Shown: positions 57,368 through 64,000 of the stretch, piece after piece | How positions within the stretch are numbered: position 1 is the stretch's first letter | Layout: each line of letters begins with the position of its first letter | Source: Rhodanobacter thiooxydans | Lineage (GTDB): Bacteria > Pseudomonadota > Gammaproteobacteria > Xanthomonadales > Rhodanobacteraceae | Direction of reading: 5' to 3' | DNA length: 64,000 bases | Assembly (NCBI RefSeq): GCF_021545845.1 | Contig: NZ_CP088923.1 | Coordinates: 3,921,885-3,985,884, forward strand | Notes under the pieces: generated by a model | What the model was told of the DNA's origin: nothing | The model's database searches: none | The model's input: only the letters and a program-made list of their open reading frames with translations | Made by a program: the position numbers and the translations under genes

Positions 57368-59428
57368 ATGTCCCACGACCTCGACCAGCCATGCATCGAC
57401 CTGCTGCGCTTCCTGTCGGTGGACATGGTGCAGAAGGCCAACAGCGGCCACCCCGGCCTGCCGCTGGGCGCCGCGCCGATGGCGTACGCGCTGTGGACGC
57501 ATCAGCTGAAGCACAACCCCGCCAATCCGCACTGGCCCGACCGCGACCGCTTCGTGCTGTCCGCCGGCCACGGCTCGGCGCTGCTGTACAGCCTGCTGTT
57601 CGCCACCGGCTACGACCTCACGCTGGACGACTTGAAGCAGTTCCGCCAGTGGGGCAGCAAGACGCCGGGGCACCCCGAATACGGCCACACGCCGGGCGTG
57701 GAGATCACCACCGGCCCGCTCGGCCAGGGGCTGGCGAACGCGGTGGGCATGGCGATCGGCGAGGCGCACCTGGCCGCGCGCTACAACCGCGACAACCACA
57801 CGGTGATCGACCATCGCACCTGGGCCATCGTCAGCGATGGCGACCTGATGGAAGGTGTGGCCAGCGAAGCCGCCTCGCTGGCCGGGCACCTGCAGCTCGG
57901 CAAGCTGGTGTGCCTGTATGACGACAACTACGTCACCCTCGCCGCCGGTACCGACATCACCTTCTCCGAGGATCGCGGCAAGCGCTTCGAGGCCTACGGC
58001 TGGCAGGTCATCCACGTGGCCGACGGCAACGACCTGGCGGCGATCGACGCCGCACTCGACGACGCCCGCGCCGACGCCACGCGGCCTTCGCTGATCCTGG
58101 TGCGCACGCACCTCGGCTACGGCTCGCCCGAGCAGGATACGTTCAAGGCGCACGGCTCGCCGCTGGGCGTCGAGGACGTCAGGAGAACGAAGGAGAAACT
58201 GGGCTGGCCGGTCGAACCGGACTTCCTGCTGCCGGCACCGGCGCTCAAGCACCTGCGCGAAGCGCTGGACCGCGGCGCGGAGGCCGAACGCGCCTGGAAC
58301 AGCCGTATGGACGTCTATACCCAGGCCTTTCCGGAACTGGCGCGCGAACTGCTGGGCCGCCTGGATGGCGCGCTGCCGGTCGGCTGGGATGCGGACATTC
58401 CGGTGTTCTCCACCGACGCCAAGGGCCTCGCCACCCGCGTCGCCGGCGGCAAGGTGATGAACGCGATCGCGCCGAAGCTGCCCGCGCTGTGTGGCGGCTC
58501 GGCCGATCTCGATCCGTCCACCCACACCGCGCTGAAGGATCTGGGCGACTTCAATCCGCCGCTGCTGCGGGGCGAGGACGGCCAGGGATCCGACAGCGGC
58601 GGCTGGAGCCACGCCGGGCGCAACCTGCACTTCGGCGTGCGCGAGCATGCGATGGGCGCGATCACCAACGGGCTGGCCGTGCACGGCGGCTTCATCCCCT
58701 ACGGCTCGACCTTCCTGATCTTCTCCGATTACATGCGCCCGGCGATCCGCCTGGCGGCGTTGATGGGCGCGCACGTAGTGCACGTATTCACCCACGACAG
58801 CGTGGCGCTGGGCGAGGACGGCCCCACCCACCAGCCGGTGGAACAGCTGGCCAGCCTGCGTGCGATCCCCAACCTCACCGTGATCCGCCCCGCCGACGCC
58901 AACGAGACCGCGGTGGCGTGGAAGGTGGCGCTGGAAACGAAGCGGCGGCCGGTGCTGCTGGCGCTGACCCGGCAGAACGTGCCCACGCTGGACCGCAGCC
59001 GCTACGCCAGCGCCGACGGCCTGCGCCGCGGCGCGTACGTGCTCCGCGACGCGCCGGACGGCAAGCCCGCGCTGATCCTTATCGCCAGCGGCTCCGAGAT
59101 CGGCCTGATCATCGCAGCCGCCGAAAAACTGCAGGCCGACGGCATCGCCGTGCGCTGCGTGTCGATGCCGAGCTGGGAACTGTTCGACGCGCAGCCGCAG
59201 GCCTATCGCGACAGCGTGCTGCCGCCGGATGTTTCAGCGCGACTGGCGGTGGAACTGGGCTCCCCGCAAGGCTGGGACCGCTACGTCGGTGCGCGCGGCG
59301 ACATGCTCGGCATCGACCACTTCGGCGCCTCCGCCCCGGCCGAGGTGCTGCTGCGCGAGTTCGGCTTCACGGTGGAGAACGTGGTGGCCCGGGCGAAGAA
59401 AGTGCTGAACCCCGCCAAAAACGTGTAG
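57368..59428 (+). CDS. tkt: transketolase
   Basis: Thiamine diphosphate enzyme exchanging two-carbon units between sugar phosphates. The 686-aa protein has [20 protein letters not shown], the cofactor motif [13 protein letters not shown], the second domain [13 protein letters not shown] and [11 protein letters not shown], and a C-terminal domain with [10 protein letters not shown]. Some 20 residues after LHTHLG-like sites were not counted exactly. Start [16 protein letters not shown]. Its TAG stop is formed by the first bases of a REP element. Confidence 0.96.
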   Translation: MSHDLDQPCIDLLRFLSVDMVQKANSGHPGLPLGAAPMAYALWTHQLKHNPANPHWPDRDRFVLSAGHGSALLYSLLFATGYDLTLDDLKQFRQWGSKTPGHPEYGHTPGVEITTGPLGQGLANAVGMAIGEAHLAARYNRDNHTVIDHRTWAIVSDGDLMEGVASEAASLAGHLQLGKLVCLYDDNYVTLAAGTDITFSEDRGKRFEAYGWQVIHVADGNDLAAIDAALDDARADATRPSLILVRTHLGYGSPEQDTFKAHGSPLGVEDVRRTKEKLGWPVEPDFLLPAPALKHLREALDRGAEAERAWNSRMDVYTQAFPELARELLGRLDGALPVGWDADIPVFSTDAKGLATRVAGGKVMNAIAPKLPALCGGSADLDPSTHTALKDLGDFNPPLLRGEDGQGSDSGGWSHAGRNLHFGVREHAMGAITNGLAVHGGFIPYGSTFLIFSDYMRPAIRLAALMGAHVVHVFTHDSVALGEDGPTHQPVEQLASLRAIPNLTVIRPADANETAVAWKVALETKRRPVLLALTRQNVPTLDRSRYASADGLRRGAYVLRDAPDGKPALILIASGSEIGLIIAAAEKLQADGIAVRCVSMPSWELFDAQPQAYRDSVLPPDVSARLAVELGSPQGWDRYVGARGDMLGIDHFGASAPAEVLLREFGFTVENVVARAKKVLNPAKNV

Positions 59429-59497
59429 GAGCGCACCCTGTGCGCGATGCCCTTCGTCACGTGACGGAAGAGCATCGCGCACAGGGTGCGCTCCTAC
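59425..59497. repeat. REP element after tkt
   Basis: 73-base palindrome with arms GTAGGAGCGCACCCTGTGCG and CGCACAGGGTGCGCTCCTAC. Its TAG (59426-59428) is the stop codon of transketolase. It separates two convergent genes. Confidence 0.9.
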
Positions 59498-59518
59498 AAC
59501 AACGGCCTTCGCTACCGC

Positions 59519-60274
59519 TCAGTTGCGCGACTGCAGTTTCGACAGCAGGCGCAGCAGCTCCAGGTACAACCAGACCAGGGTGACCACCAGCGCGAACGCG
59601 CCATACCACTCCATGTACTTCGGCGCGCCCTGCTGGGCGCCGGTCTCGATCAGGTCGAAGTCGAGGATCAGGTTCAGCGCGGCGATCACCACCACCACCG
59701 CGCTGAACGCGATGCCGACGCCGCTGCTGCCGTTGATGAAGCCGATCGAGTGGCCGAAGAAGCCCATTGCGAAGTTGGCCAGGTACAGCAGCAGGATGCC
59801 GCCGGTGGCCGCGGCGATGCCCAGCTTGAACTTCTCGGTGGCGCGGATCAGCCCGCTGCGATAGGCCAGCAGCAGCGCGGCCATGGTGCCGAAGGTCAGC
59901 CCCACCGCCTGCATCACGATGCCGGGGTAGCGCATCTCGAAGATCGCCGACAGCGCGCCGATGAACAGCCCTTCCGCCACTGCGTACAGCGGCGCGGTGA
60001 ACGGCGCCCAGGTCTTCTTAAACACGGTGACCAGCCCCAGCACCAGGCCACCGATGGCGCCACCGAGCACCAGCGGCATCATCGCCGGCAGGCTGTCCGG
60101 ACCGGCGAACCGGCTCCAGCTGACCATCGCGCCGACCAGCACCAGGAGCAGCAGCAGGCCGGTCTTGTTGACCGTGCCGTTGATCGTCATCGCCTGGTCG
60201 TCGCGCGTGACGACAGCGCCGCTGGCCGCGTCGAGGAAGGTGTTCTTGTTGAGCGCCGGATTGCCGCTTTGCAT
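59519..60274 (-). CDS. Bax inhibitor-1/YccA family membrane protein
   Basis: A 251-aa protein with seven hydrophobic segments after a soluble N-terminus of about 35 residues. It is of the YccA-like branch (TFLDAASGAVVTRDDQAMT at the N-terminus, then GTVNKTGLLLLLVLVGAMVSW). BI-1 relatives modulate ion flux; YccA in E. coli inhibits the FtsH protease. Here the role is unknown. It is convergent with tkt and divergent from hemC. Confidence 0.87.
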   Translation of the reverse strand: MQSGNPALNKNTFLDAASGAVVTRDDQAMTINGTVNKTGLLLLLVLVGAMVSWSRFAGPDSLPAMMPLVLGGAIGGLVLGLVTVFKKTWAPFTAPLYAVAEGLFIGALSAIFEMRYPGIVMQAVGLTFGTMAALLLAYRSGLIRATEKFKLGIAAATGGILLLYLANFAMGFFGHSIGFINGSSGVGIAFSAVVVVIAALNLILDFDLIETGAQQGAPKYMEWYGAFALVVTLVWLYLELLRLLSKLQSRN

Positions 60275-60397
60275 GATCTGCTCCCGTGGTTTGCCCTCAT
60301 CGTAGCGGCTTTGCCGCCGTCCTGCGCCAATCTGCCGTTACGCCGCCTTGCGCAAACTACGCGACAATGAGGGCCCGTCGAACGCCGCGGAGCCCCA

Positions 60398-61315
60398 ATG
60401 AACCCTTCCACCCTGCGCATCGCCACCCGCAAGAGCGCACTCGCGCTGTGGCAGGCCGAGCACGTCGCGTCGCGGCTGCGCGCCACGCATCCCGGGCTGG
60501 CGGTGGAACTGGTGCCCTTGTCCACCCGCGGCGACGAGATCCTCGACCAGCCGCTGGCCACCATCGGCGGCAAGGGGCTGTTCCTGAAGGAGCTGGAGGT
60601 GGCGATGCTGGAAGGCCGCGCCGACCTCGCCGTGCATTCGCTGAAGGACGTGCCGGCGCAGCTGGAGCCGGGTTTCGCGCTGCCGGCGATGCTGCCGCGC
60701 GCGGATGCCGCCGACGCGTTCGTCAGCAACCATTACGCCGACCTCGCCGCGCTGCCGCACGGTGCGCGCGTGGGTACTTCGTCGCTGCGCCGGCAGGCGC
60801 AGTTGCGCGCGTTGCGGTCGGATCTGGTGCTGCTCGACCTGCGCGGCAACGTGGGCACGCGGCTGGCCAAGCTCGATGCCGGCGCCTACGACGCGATCGT
60901 GCTGGCCTGCGCGGGGCTGGAACGCCTCGACCTGGCCGTGCGCATCCGCTCGCGGCTGGCCGCCCCGGACTGGCTGCCGGCGCCGGGCCAGGCGGCGATC
61001 GCGATCGAGGCGCGCGCCGACCAGCCCGGCGTGCTGGCGCTGCTGGTCGCGCTGGACGACGCCGACACCCGGCTCACGGTGAGCGCCGAGCGCGCGATGA
61101 ACCAGGCGCTGGGCGGCAGCTGCACGGTGCCGGTCGGCGCGTGGTGCATGCTGGGCGAACACGGCCTGCACCTGCGCGGCCTGGTTGGCGACGCCGCCGG
61201 CGGCCGGCTGCTGCGCGCGGAGGCCAGCGGCCCCAGTGACCAGGCGCTCGCGCTGGGCCGGCAGGTGGCGGCCGATCTGCTGGCGCAGGGCGCGGCGGAG
61301 TTTCTCGGGATCTGA
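60398..61315 (+). CDS. hemC: hydroxymethylbilane synthase (porphobilinogen deaminase)
   Basis: Joins four porphobilinogen molecules into hydroxymethylbilane for haem. The 305-aa protein has the N-terminal [39 protein letters not shown], and the cofactor-bearing cysteine C242 in GGSCTVPVG. Start [13 protein letters not shown]. It stands alone here (hemD is not adjacent) and ends at a strong terminator, convergent with yidC. Confidence 0.96.
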   Translation: MNPSTLRIATRKSALALWQAEHVASRLRATHPGLAVELVPLSTRGDEILDQPLATIGGKGLFLKELEVAMLEGRADLAVHSLKDVPAQLEPGFALPAMLPRADAADAFVSNHYADLAALPHGARVGTSSLRRQAQLRALRSDLVLLDLRGNVGTRLAKLDAGAYDAIVLACAGLERLDLAVRIRSRLAAPDWLPAPGQAAIAIEARADQPGVLALLVALDDADTRLTVSAERAMNQALGGSCTVPVGAWCMLGEHGLHLRGLVGDAAGGRLLRAEASGPSDQALALGRQVAADLLAQGAAEFLGI

Positions 61316-61357
61316 AAGACTATAGGAGCGCAGGCGGGTTCCTGGCGTAAACGAAGA

Positions 61358-61390
61358 CGGCCGCGCGGTTGCCCGGCGCGGCCGCTTTTA
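61358..61390 (+). terminator. intrinsic terminator of hemC, possibly bidirectional
   Basis: A 9-bp perfect stem (CGGCCGCGC 61358-61366, GCGCGGCCG 61376-61384) followed by CTTTTAT on the plus strand. On the minus strand the stem is followed by TCTTCGTTT, so it may also stop transcripts coming from yidC. A fragment of the TAGGAGCG repeat lies just upstream (61323-61331). Confidence 0.75.
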
Positions 61391-61459
61391 TCGGAGGTGC
61401 AGCCACCGATGGCCGCCCGTTTGACCTTGACGATCAGGGACGATCGCCAGAGTCGTCCA

Positions 61460-63190
61460 TCAGGCGGCCTTCGGCGCCGCCGTGTCCTCGCGGTCGACGT
61501 GGTGGGTGATCCACCACTGCTGGCCGAGGCCGACGATGCCGTTGACCGCGTAGTACAGGCACAGGCCGGCAGGGAAGAAGGCGAACATCACGGTGAACAG
61601 CAGCGGCATCACCTTCATCATCTTCGCCTGGGTCGGGTCCATGCCCGCGGCGACCGGGTTCAGCCACTGCGTGCCCAGCATCACCAGCGCGTAGATGATC
61701 GGCAGGATGTAGAACGGATCGGGCGCGCTGAGGTCGGGGATCCACAGGAACGGCGCGTGACGCAGTTCCAGGCTGTACTCGAGCACGAAGAACAGGCCGT
61801 AGAACACGGGCAAGGTGATCAGCACCGGCAGGCAGCCGCCCATCGGGTTGACCTTCTCCTTCTTGTACAGCTCCATCATCGCCATCTGCATCTTCTGCTT
61901 GTCGTCGCCGTAGCGCTCCTTGAGCGCCTGCACGCGCGGCTGCAGCTTGCGCATGCGGGCGCTGGAGCGGTACTGGATGGCGGTGAGCTTCCAGCTCAGG
62001 CCCTTGATCAGCAACACCAGCAGGATGATCGCCACGCCCCAGTTCTTGGTGATGGCGTGGAACTGCGACAGCACCCAGTGCATCGGCACGGCGATGATCT
62101 TGAACATGCCATAGTCGATGGTGAGGTCCAGCCCCGGCGCCACCGCGTCCATGGTGCCCTGCTTGTTCGGGCCGACGTACAGGCGCGACTGGCTGGTCAG
62201 GCTCTGTCCCGGCGCCACGCTGAGTGCGGGGCCGACGGTACGGATCAGGTAGCGCGGATGCGCGCTGTCCGGGTTGATGGTCTGGGTGACGTACTGCTCG
62301 GTCTGGCCGGCCGGCGGAATCCAGGCGGTGACGAAGTACAGCTTCAGCATCGCCGCCCAACCGCCCTTGATCGAGGCGTTGAGCTGGTCCTTCGGTTCGG
62401 CGAAGTCCTTGAACGTCAGCTTCTCGAACTTCTCGCCGGTATACCAGGCGGCGCCCTGGAAGCTGCGGATTTCCGGGTTGGTGTAGTTGGCCAGCCAGTT
62501 GCCGGCTTTCGGCCGCTCGACCCGCAGCAGCTGCTGGTAGGCGTTGCCATGCCAGGCGGTGGCGCTGCCGTTGTCGATGCGCTGGCTCACGCCAATCACG
62601 TAGCTGCCACGCCTGAAGGTATATGTCTTGGTGACCTTGAGGCCGGCGGCGTCCTGCCAGGTGAGATCGACCTTCAGCTCATCCTGGCCGTCGGCCAGCG
62701 CGTAGGCGGTCTGCTCGGCGTGGAACAGCGCCAGGTGGTTCGGCTGATCGGCCGGCGCGCTGTCGCTGCTGCTGACCAGGCCGTTCTGGGCAACGGAGTA
62801 ATGCGCCTCGTCGCCGGACAGCAGCACGGTCGGCGGCGGGTTCGGTGCCTTGTGCGTGCGCGGCGCCTGCGGGTAGGCCAGCAGGTCGGCGTGCACCAGG
62901 CTGCCGCCGCGGGGGTCCACGCTCAGCTTCAACACGTCGGTGGTGACGGTGATCAACTGCGCCGGCGCGGCAGCGCTCTGGCCGCCATCCGCCATGGCGG
63001 CCGGGGAGGGAGTGGACTGGGTGACGGTGGGGACCGCACCCGGCACGCTGGCATCGGCCGACGAAGCGGCGGCGGTGCTGGCAACCTCCGGTGGCGGCGC
63101 CTTGGGGCCGTAATCCTTCTCCCAGGCCAGGAACAGGAAATAGGCCACGGCCAGCAGGGCGAACATGAGGAAGGTGCGCGTTTGATTCAT
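61460..63190 (-). CDS. yidC: membrane protein insertase YidC
   Basis: Inserts and folds inner-membrane proteins, alone or with SecYEG. The 576-aa protein has an N-terminal membrane helix (TRTFLMFALLAVAYFLFL), a large periplasmic beta domain (about 55-355), and five C-terminal helices including WGVAIILLVLLIKGLSWKLT with the conserved hydrophilic-groove Arg region, and MGGCLPVLITLPVFYGLFFVL. Start at ATG 63188-63190. It follows rnpA on the same strand after 64 bases; no yidD lies between them. Confidence 0.96.
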   Translation of the reverse strand: MNQTRTFLMFALLAVAYFLFLAWEKDYGPKAPPPEVASTAAASSADASVPGAVPTVTQSTPSPAAMADGGQSAAAPAQLITVTTDVLKLSVDPRGGSLVHADLLAYPQAPRTHKAPNPPPTVLLSGDEAHYSVAQNGLVSSSDSAPADQPNHLALFHAEQTAYALADGQDELKVDLTWQDAAGLKVTKTYTFRRGSYVIGVSQRIDNGSATAWHGNAYQQLLRVERPKAGNWLANYTNPEIRSFQGAAWYTGEKFEKLTFKDFAEPKDQLNASIKGGWAAMLKLYFVTAWIPPAGQTEQYVTQTINPDSAHPRYLIRTVGPALSVAPGQSLTSQSRLYVGPNKQGTMDAVAPGLDLTIDYGMFKIIAVPMHWVLSQFHAITKNWGVAIILLVLLIKGLSWKLTAIQYRSSARMRKLQPRVQALKERYGDDKQKMQMAMMELYKKEKVNPMGGCLPVLITLPVFYGLFFVLEYSLELRHAPFLWIPDLSAPDPFYILPIIYALVMLGTQWLNPVAAGMDPTQAKMMKVMPLLFTVMFAFFPAGLCLYYAVNGIVGLGQQWWITHHVDREDTAAPKAA

Positions 63191-63254
63191 CGCGTAGCAG
63201 ATCCGGGTAACGCCACGACACGTGTCCACGCCGCGGAGACAGGAAGGGAAAAGG

Positions 63255-63659
63255 TCAACGCTCGATTGTGCGGGTGTCGCCGGCGGGCTTCAATGGCCCG
63301 GACGTTGCGGCATGGCCGGCCTGCAGTTTTTTCCACAGGCCGTCGAGTTCGGCCAGCAGCTGCGGCCCGGGTACGCCGGCAGCCTGTTCGCGCGCCATCA
63401 CCATCATGTCGACCGCCGGCAGCCGGTGGCGCACGCGCCGGAACGACTCGCGCAGCAGGCGTTTGATCCGGTTGCGTTCGACCGCGCGCTTGGAGACGCG
63501 CTTGGAAATTGCCAGGCCGAGCCGGGCATGGTCGAGGCCGTTGTCACGATAGCGCATATGAAAACAGCGGCCGCCTGCGCGTCCGCTGCTGCTTCGCAAG
63601 GCGGCAAAGTCACCCGGCCGACGTAACCGCGCTTCGCGCGGCAGCTCGGCGTTGGCCAT
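63255..63659 (-). CDS. rnpA: ribonuclease P protein component
   Basis: The small basic protein subunit of RNase P, which helps the RNA subunit bind precursor tRNA. The 134-aa product contains RLGLAISKRVSKRAVERNRIKRLLRESFR, whose RNR core (NRIKRLLRE) is the family signature. Its C-terminal tail beyond about residue 110 is variable. It is 14 bases downstream of rpmH, the conserved rpmH-rnpA order. Confidence 0.95.
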   Translation of the reverse strand: MANAELPREARLRRPGDFAALRSSSGRAGGRCFHMRYRDNGLDHARLGLAISKRVSKRAVERNRIKRLLRESFRRVRHRLPAVDMMVMAREQAAGVPGPQLLAELDGLWKKLQAGHAATSGPLKPAGDTRTIER

Positions 63660-63673
63660 GACGCTCGCGCCGA

Positions 63674-63808
63674 TTACGGGATCAGGCGCTTGCGGCCCTT
63701 GGCGCGACGGGCGCTGAGGACTTTGCGGCCGTCGGCGGTGGCCATACGGGCACGGAAACCGTGCGTGCGAGCGCGCTTGAGCTTGCTGGGCTGGAAGGTC
63801 CGCTTCAT
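63674..63808 (-). CDS. rpmH: 50S ribosomal protein L34
   Basis: The 44-aa highly basic protein [20 protein letters not shown] and onward (ending GRKRLIP) is ribosomal protein L34, complete. Start ATG at 63806-63808 and TAA stop at 63674-63676. It lies at the right end of the leftward rpmH-rnpA-yidC operon, adjacent to the probable origin, as in most bacteria. Confidence 0.98.
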   Translation of the reverse strand: MKRTFQPSKLKRARTHGFRARMATADGRKVLSARRAKGRKRLIP

Positions 63809-63826
63809 GGGTTGCTCCGAAGGGAA

Positions 63827-63916
63827 TGTGGATAAAAAGGTTGGAAAGTATGTGGGCTAGCCGTTGCTGCTGTCAAATGACCGTAGTCGGCACGCTGTGG
63901 ATACCGGTGTGGATAT
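63827..63916 (-). other. DnaA-box cluster, part of the probable oriC
   Basis: TGTGGATAA at 63827-63835 is a perfect DnaA box on the minus strand; TGTGGATAC (63896-63904) and TGTGGATAT (63908-63916) each differ by one base. All three have the same orientation. The stretch after rpmH (63809-64000) has no gene. In Xanthomonadales the chromosomal origin lies between rpmH and dnaA, so this is probably the left part of oriC; the unwinding element and dnaA would be to the right. Confidence 0.75.
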
Positions 63917-64000
63917 GTGGCGGCCGAGGGTGCGGGGGAGGCTGCTAGACTAGCCCATCACCCCGCGCGCAAGCGCTTCGAAGCTGTGGTTGATTTGTCC

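Overview
The window comes from a high-GC gammaproteobacterium of the order Xanthomonadales, most likely Rhodanobacteraceae (Rhodanobacter, Dyella or Frateuria type). This is inferred from gene content, synteny (coaBC-dut-algC, rpmH-rnpA-yidC beside the origin), a Xanthomonas-type chromosomal integron, and intergenic repeat families typical of the order (TAGGAGCG REPs, GGGATTCGGGA repeats, a large AAAGTAACCAAAGAGA element). No species can be assigned from sequence reading alone.

Layout. 1-750: 5' end of a 16S rRNA gene on the minus strand, with its leader (boxB/boxA-like sites) and promoter. 0.76-8.8 kb: tyrS, then a peptidoglycan group (M23 endopeptidase, anmK, ampG-type transporter), xth, pyrE and a DUF4124 protein. 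8.9-16.6 kb: leftward coaBC-dut-algC, divergent radC, a structured intergenic region with a leftward terminator, then argS and a SPOR protein. 16.6-20.8 kb: an SDR, a coupled bdhA-patatin pair, and a lower-GC two-gene module (unknown protein plus PIN nuclease). 20.9-28.8 kb: divergent speA/speE, small or uncharacterised proteins, a ParA-like ATPase, SixA and a phospholipase D lipoprotein. 28.8-29.5 kb: a large palindromic non-coding element. 29.7-44.7 kb: TonB-like protein, thiolase, a PAS-GGDEF-EAL protein, a GNAT and a 2879-aa cyclic glucan synthase (NdvB type).

44.7-49.7 kb: a chromosomal integron. The integrase gene is broken by a 55-base insertion just before the catalytic tyrosine. Six cassettes follow with recognisable attC sites, one degenerate. 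Several cassette genes are AT-richer than the chromosome; they encode a GFA-like protein, a membrane protein, a two-gene cassette of unknown function, a DUF6429 protein, an SDR and an endonuclease V-like protein.

49.8-59.5 kb: sugar phosphate metabolism: zwf (with an apparent frameshift), a HAD hydrolase, tal, pgi, pgm and tkt, connecting glycolysis with the pentose phosphate pathway. 59.5-64 kb: a BI-1 family protein, hemC, and leftward rpmH-rnpA-yidC. The last 190 bases hold DnaA boxes and are probably part of oriC, with dnaA expected just beyond the window.
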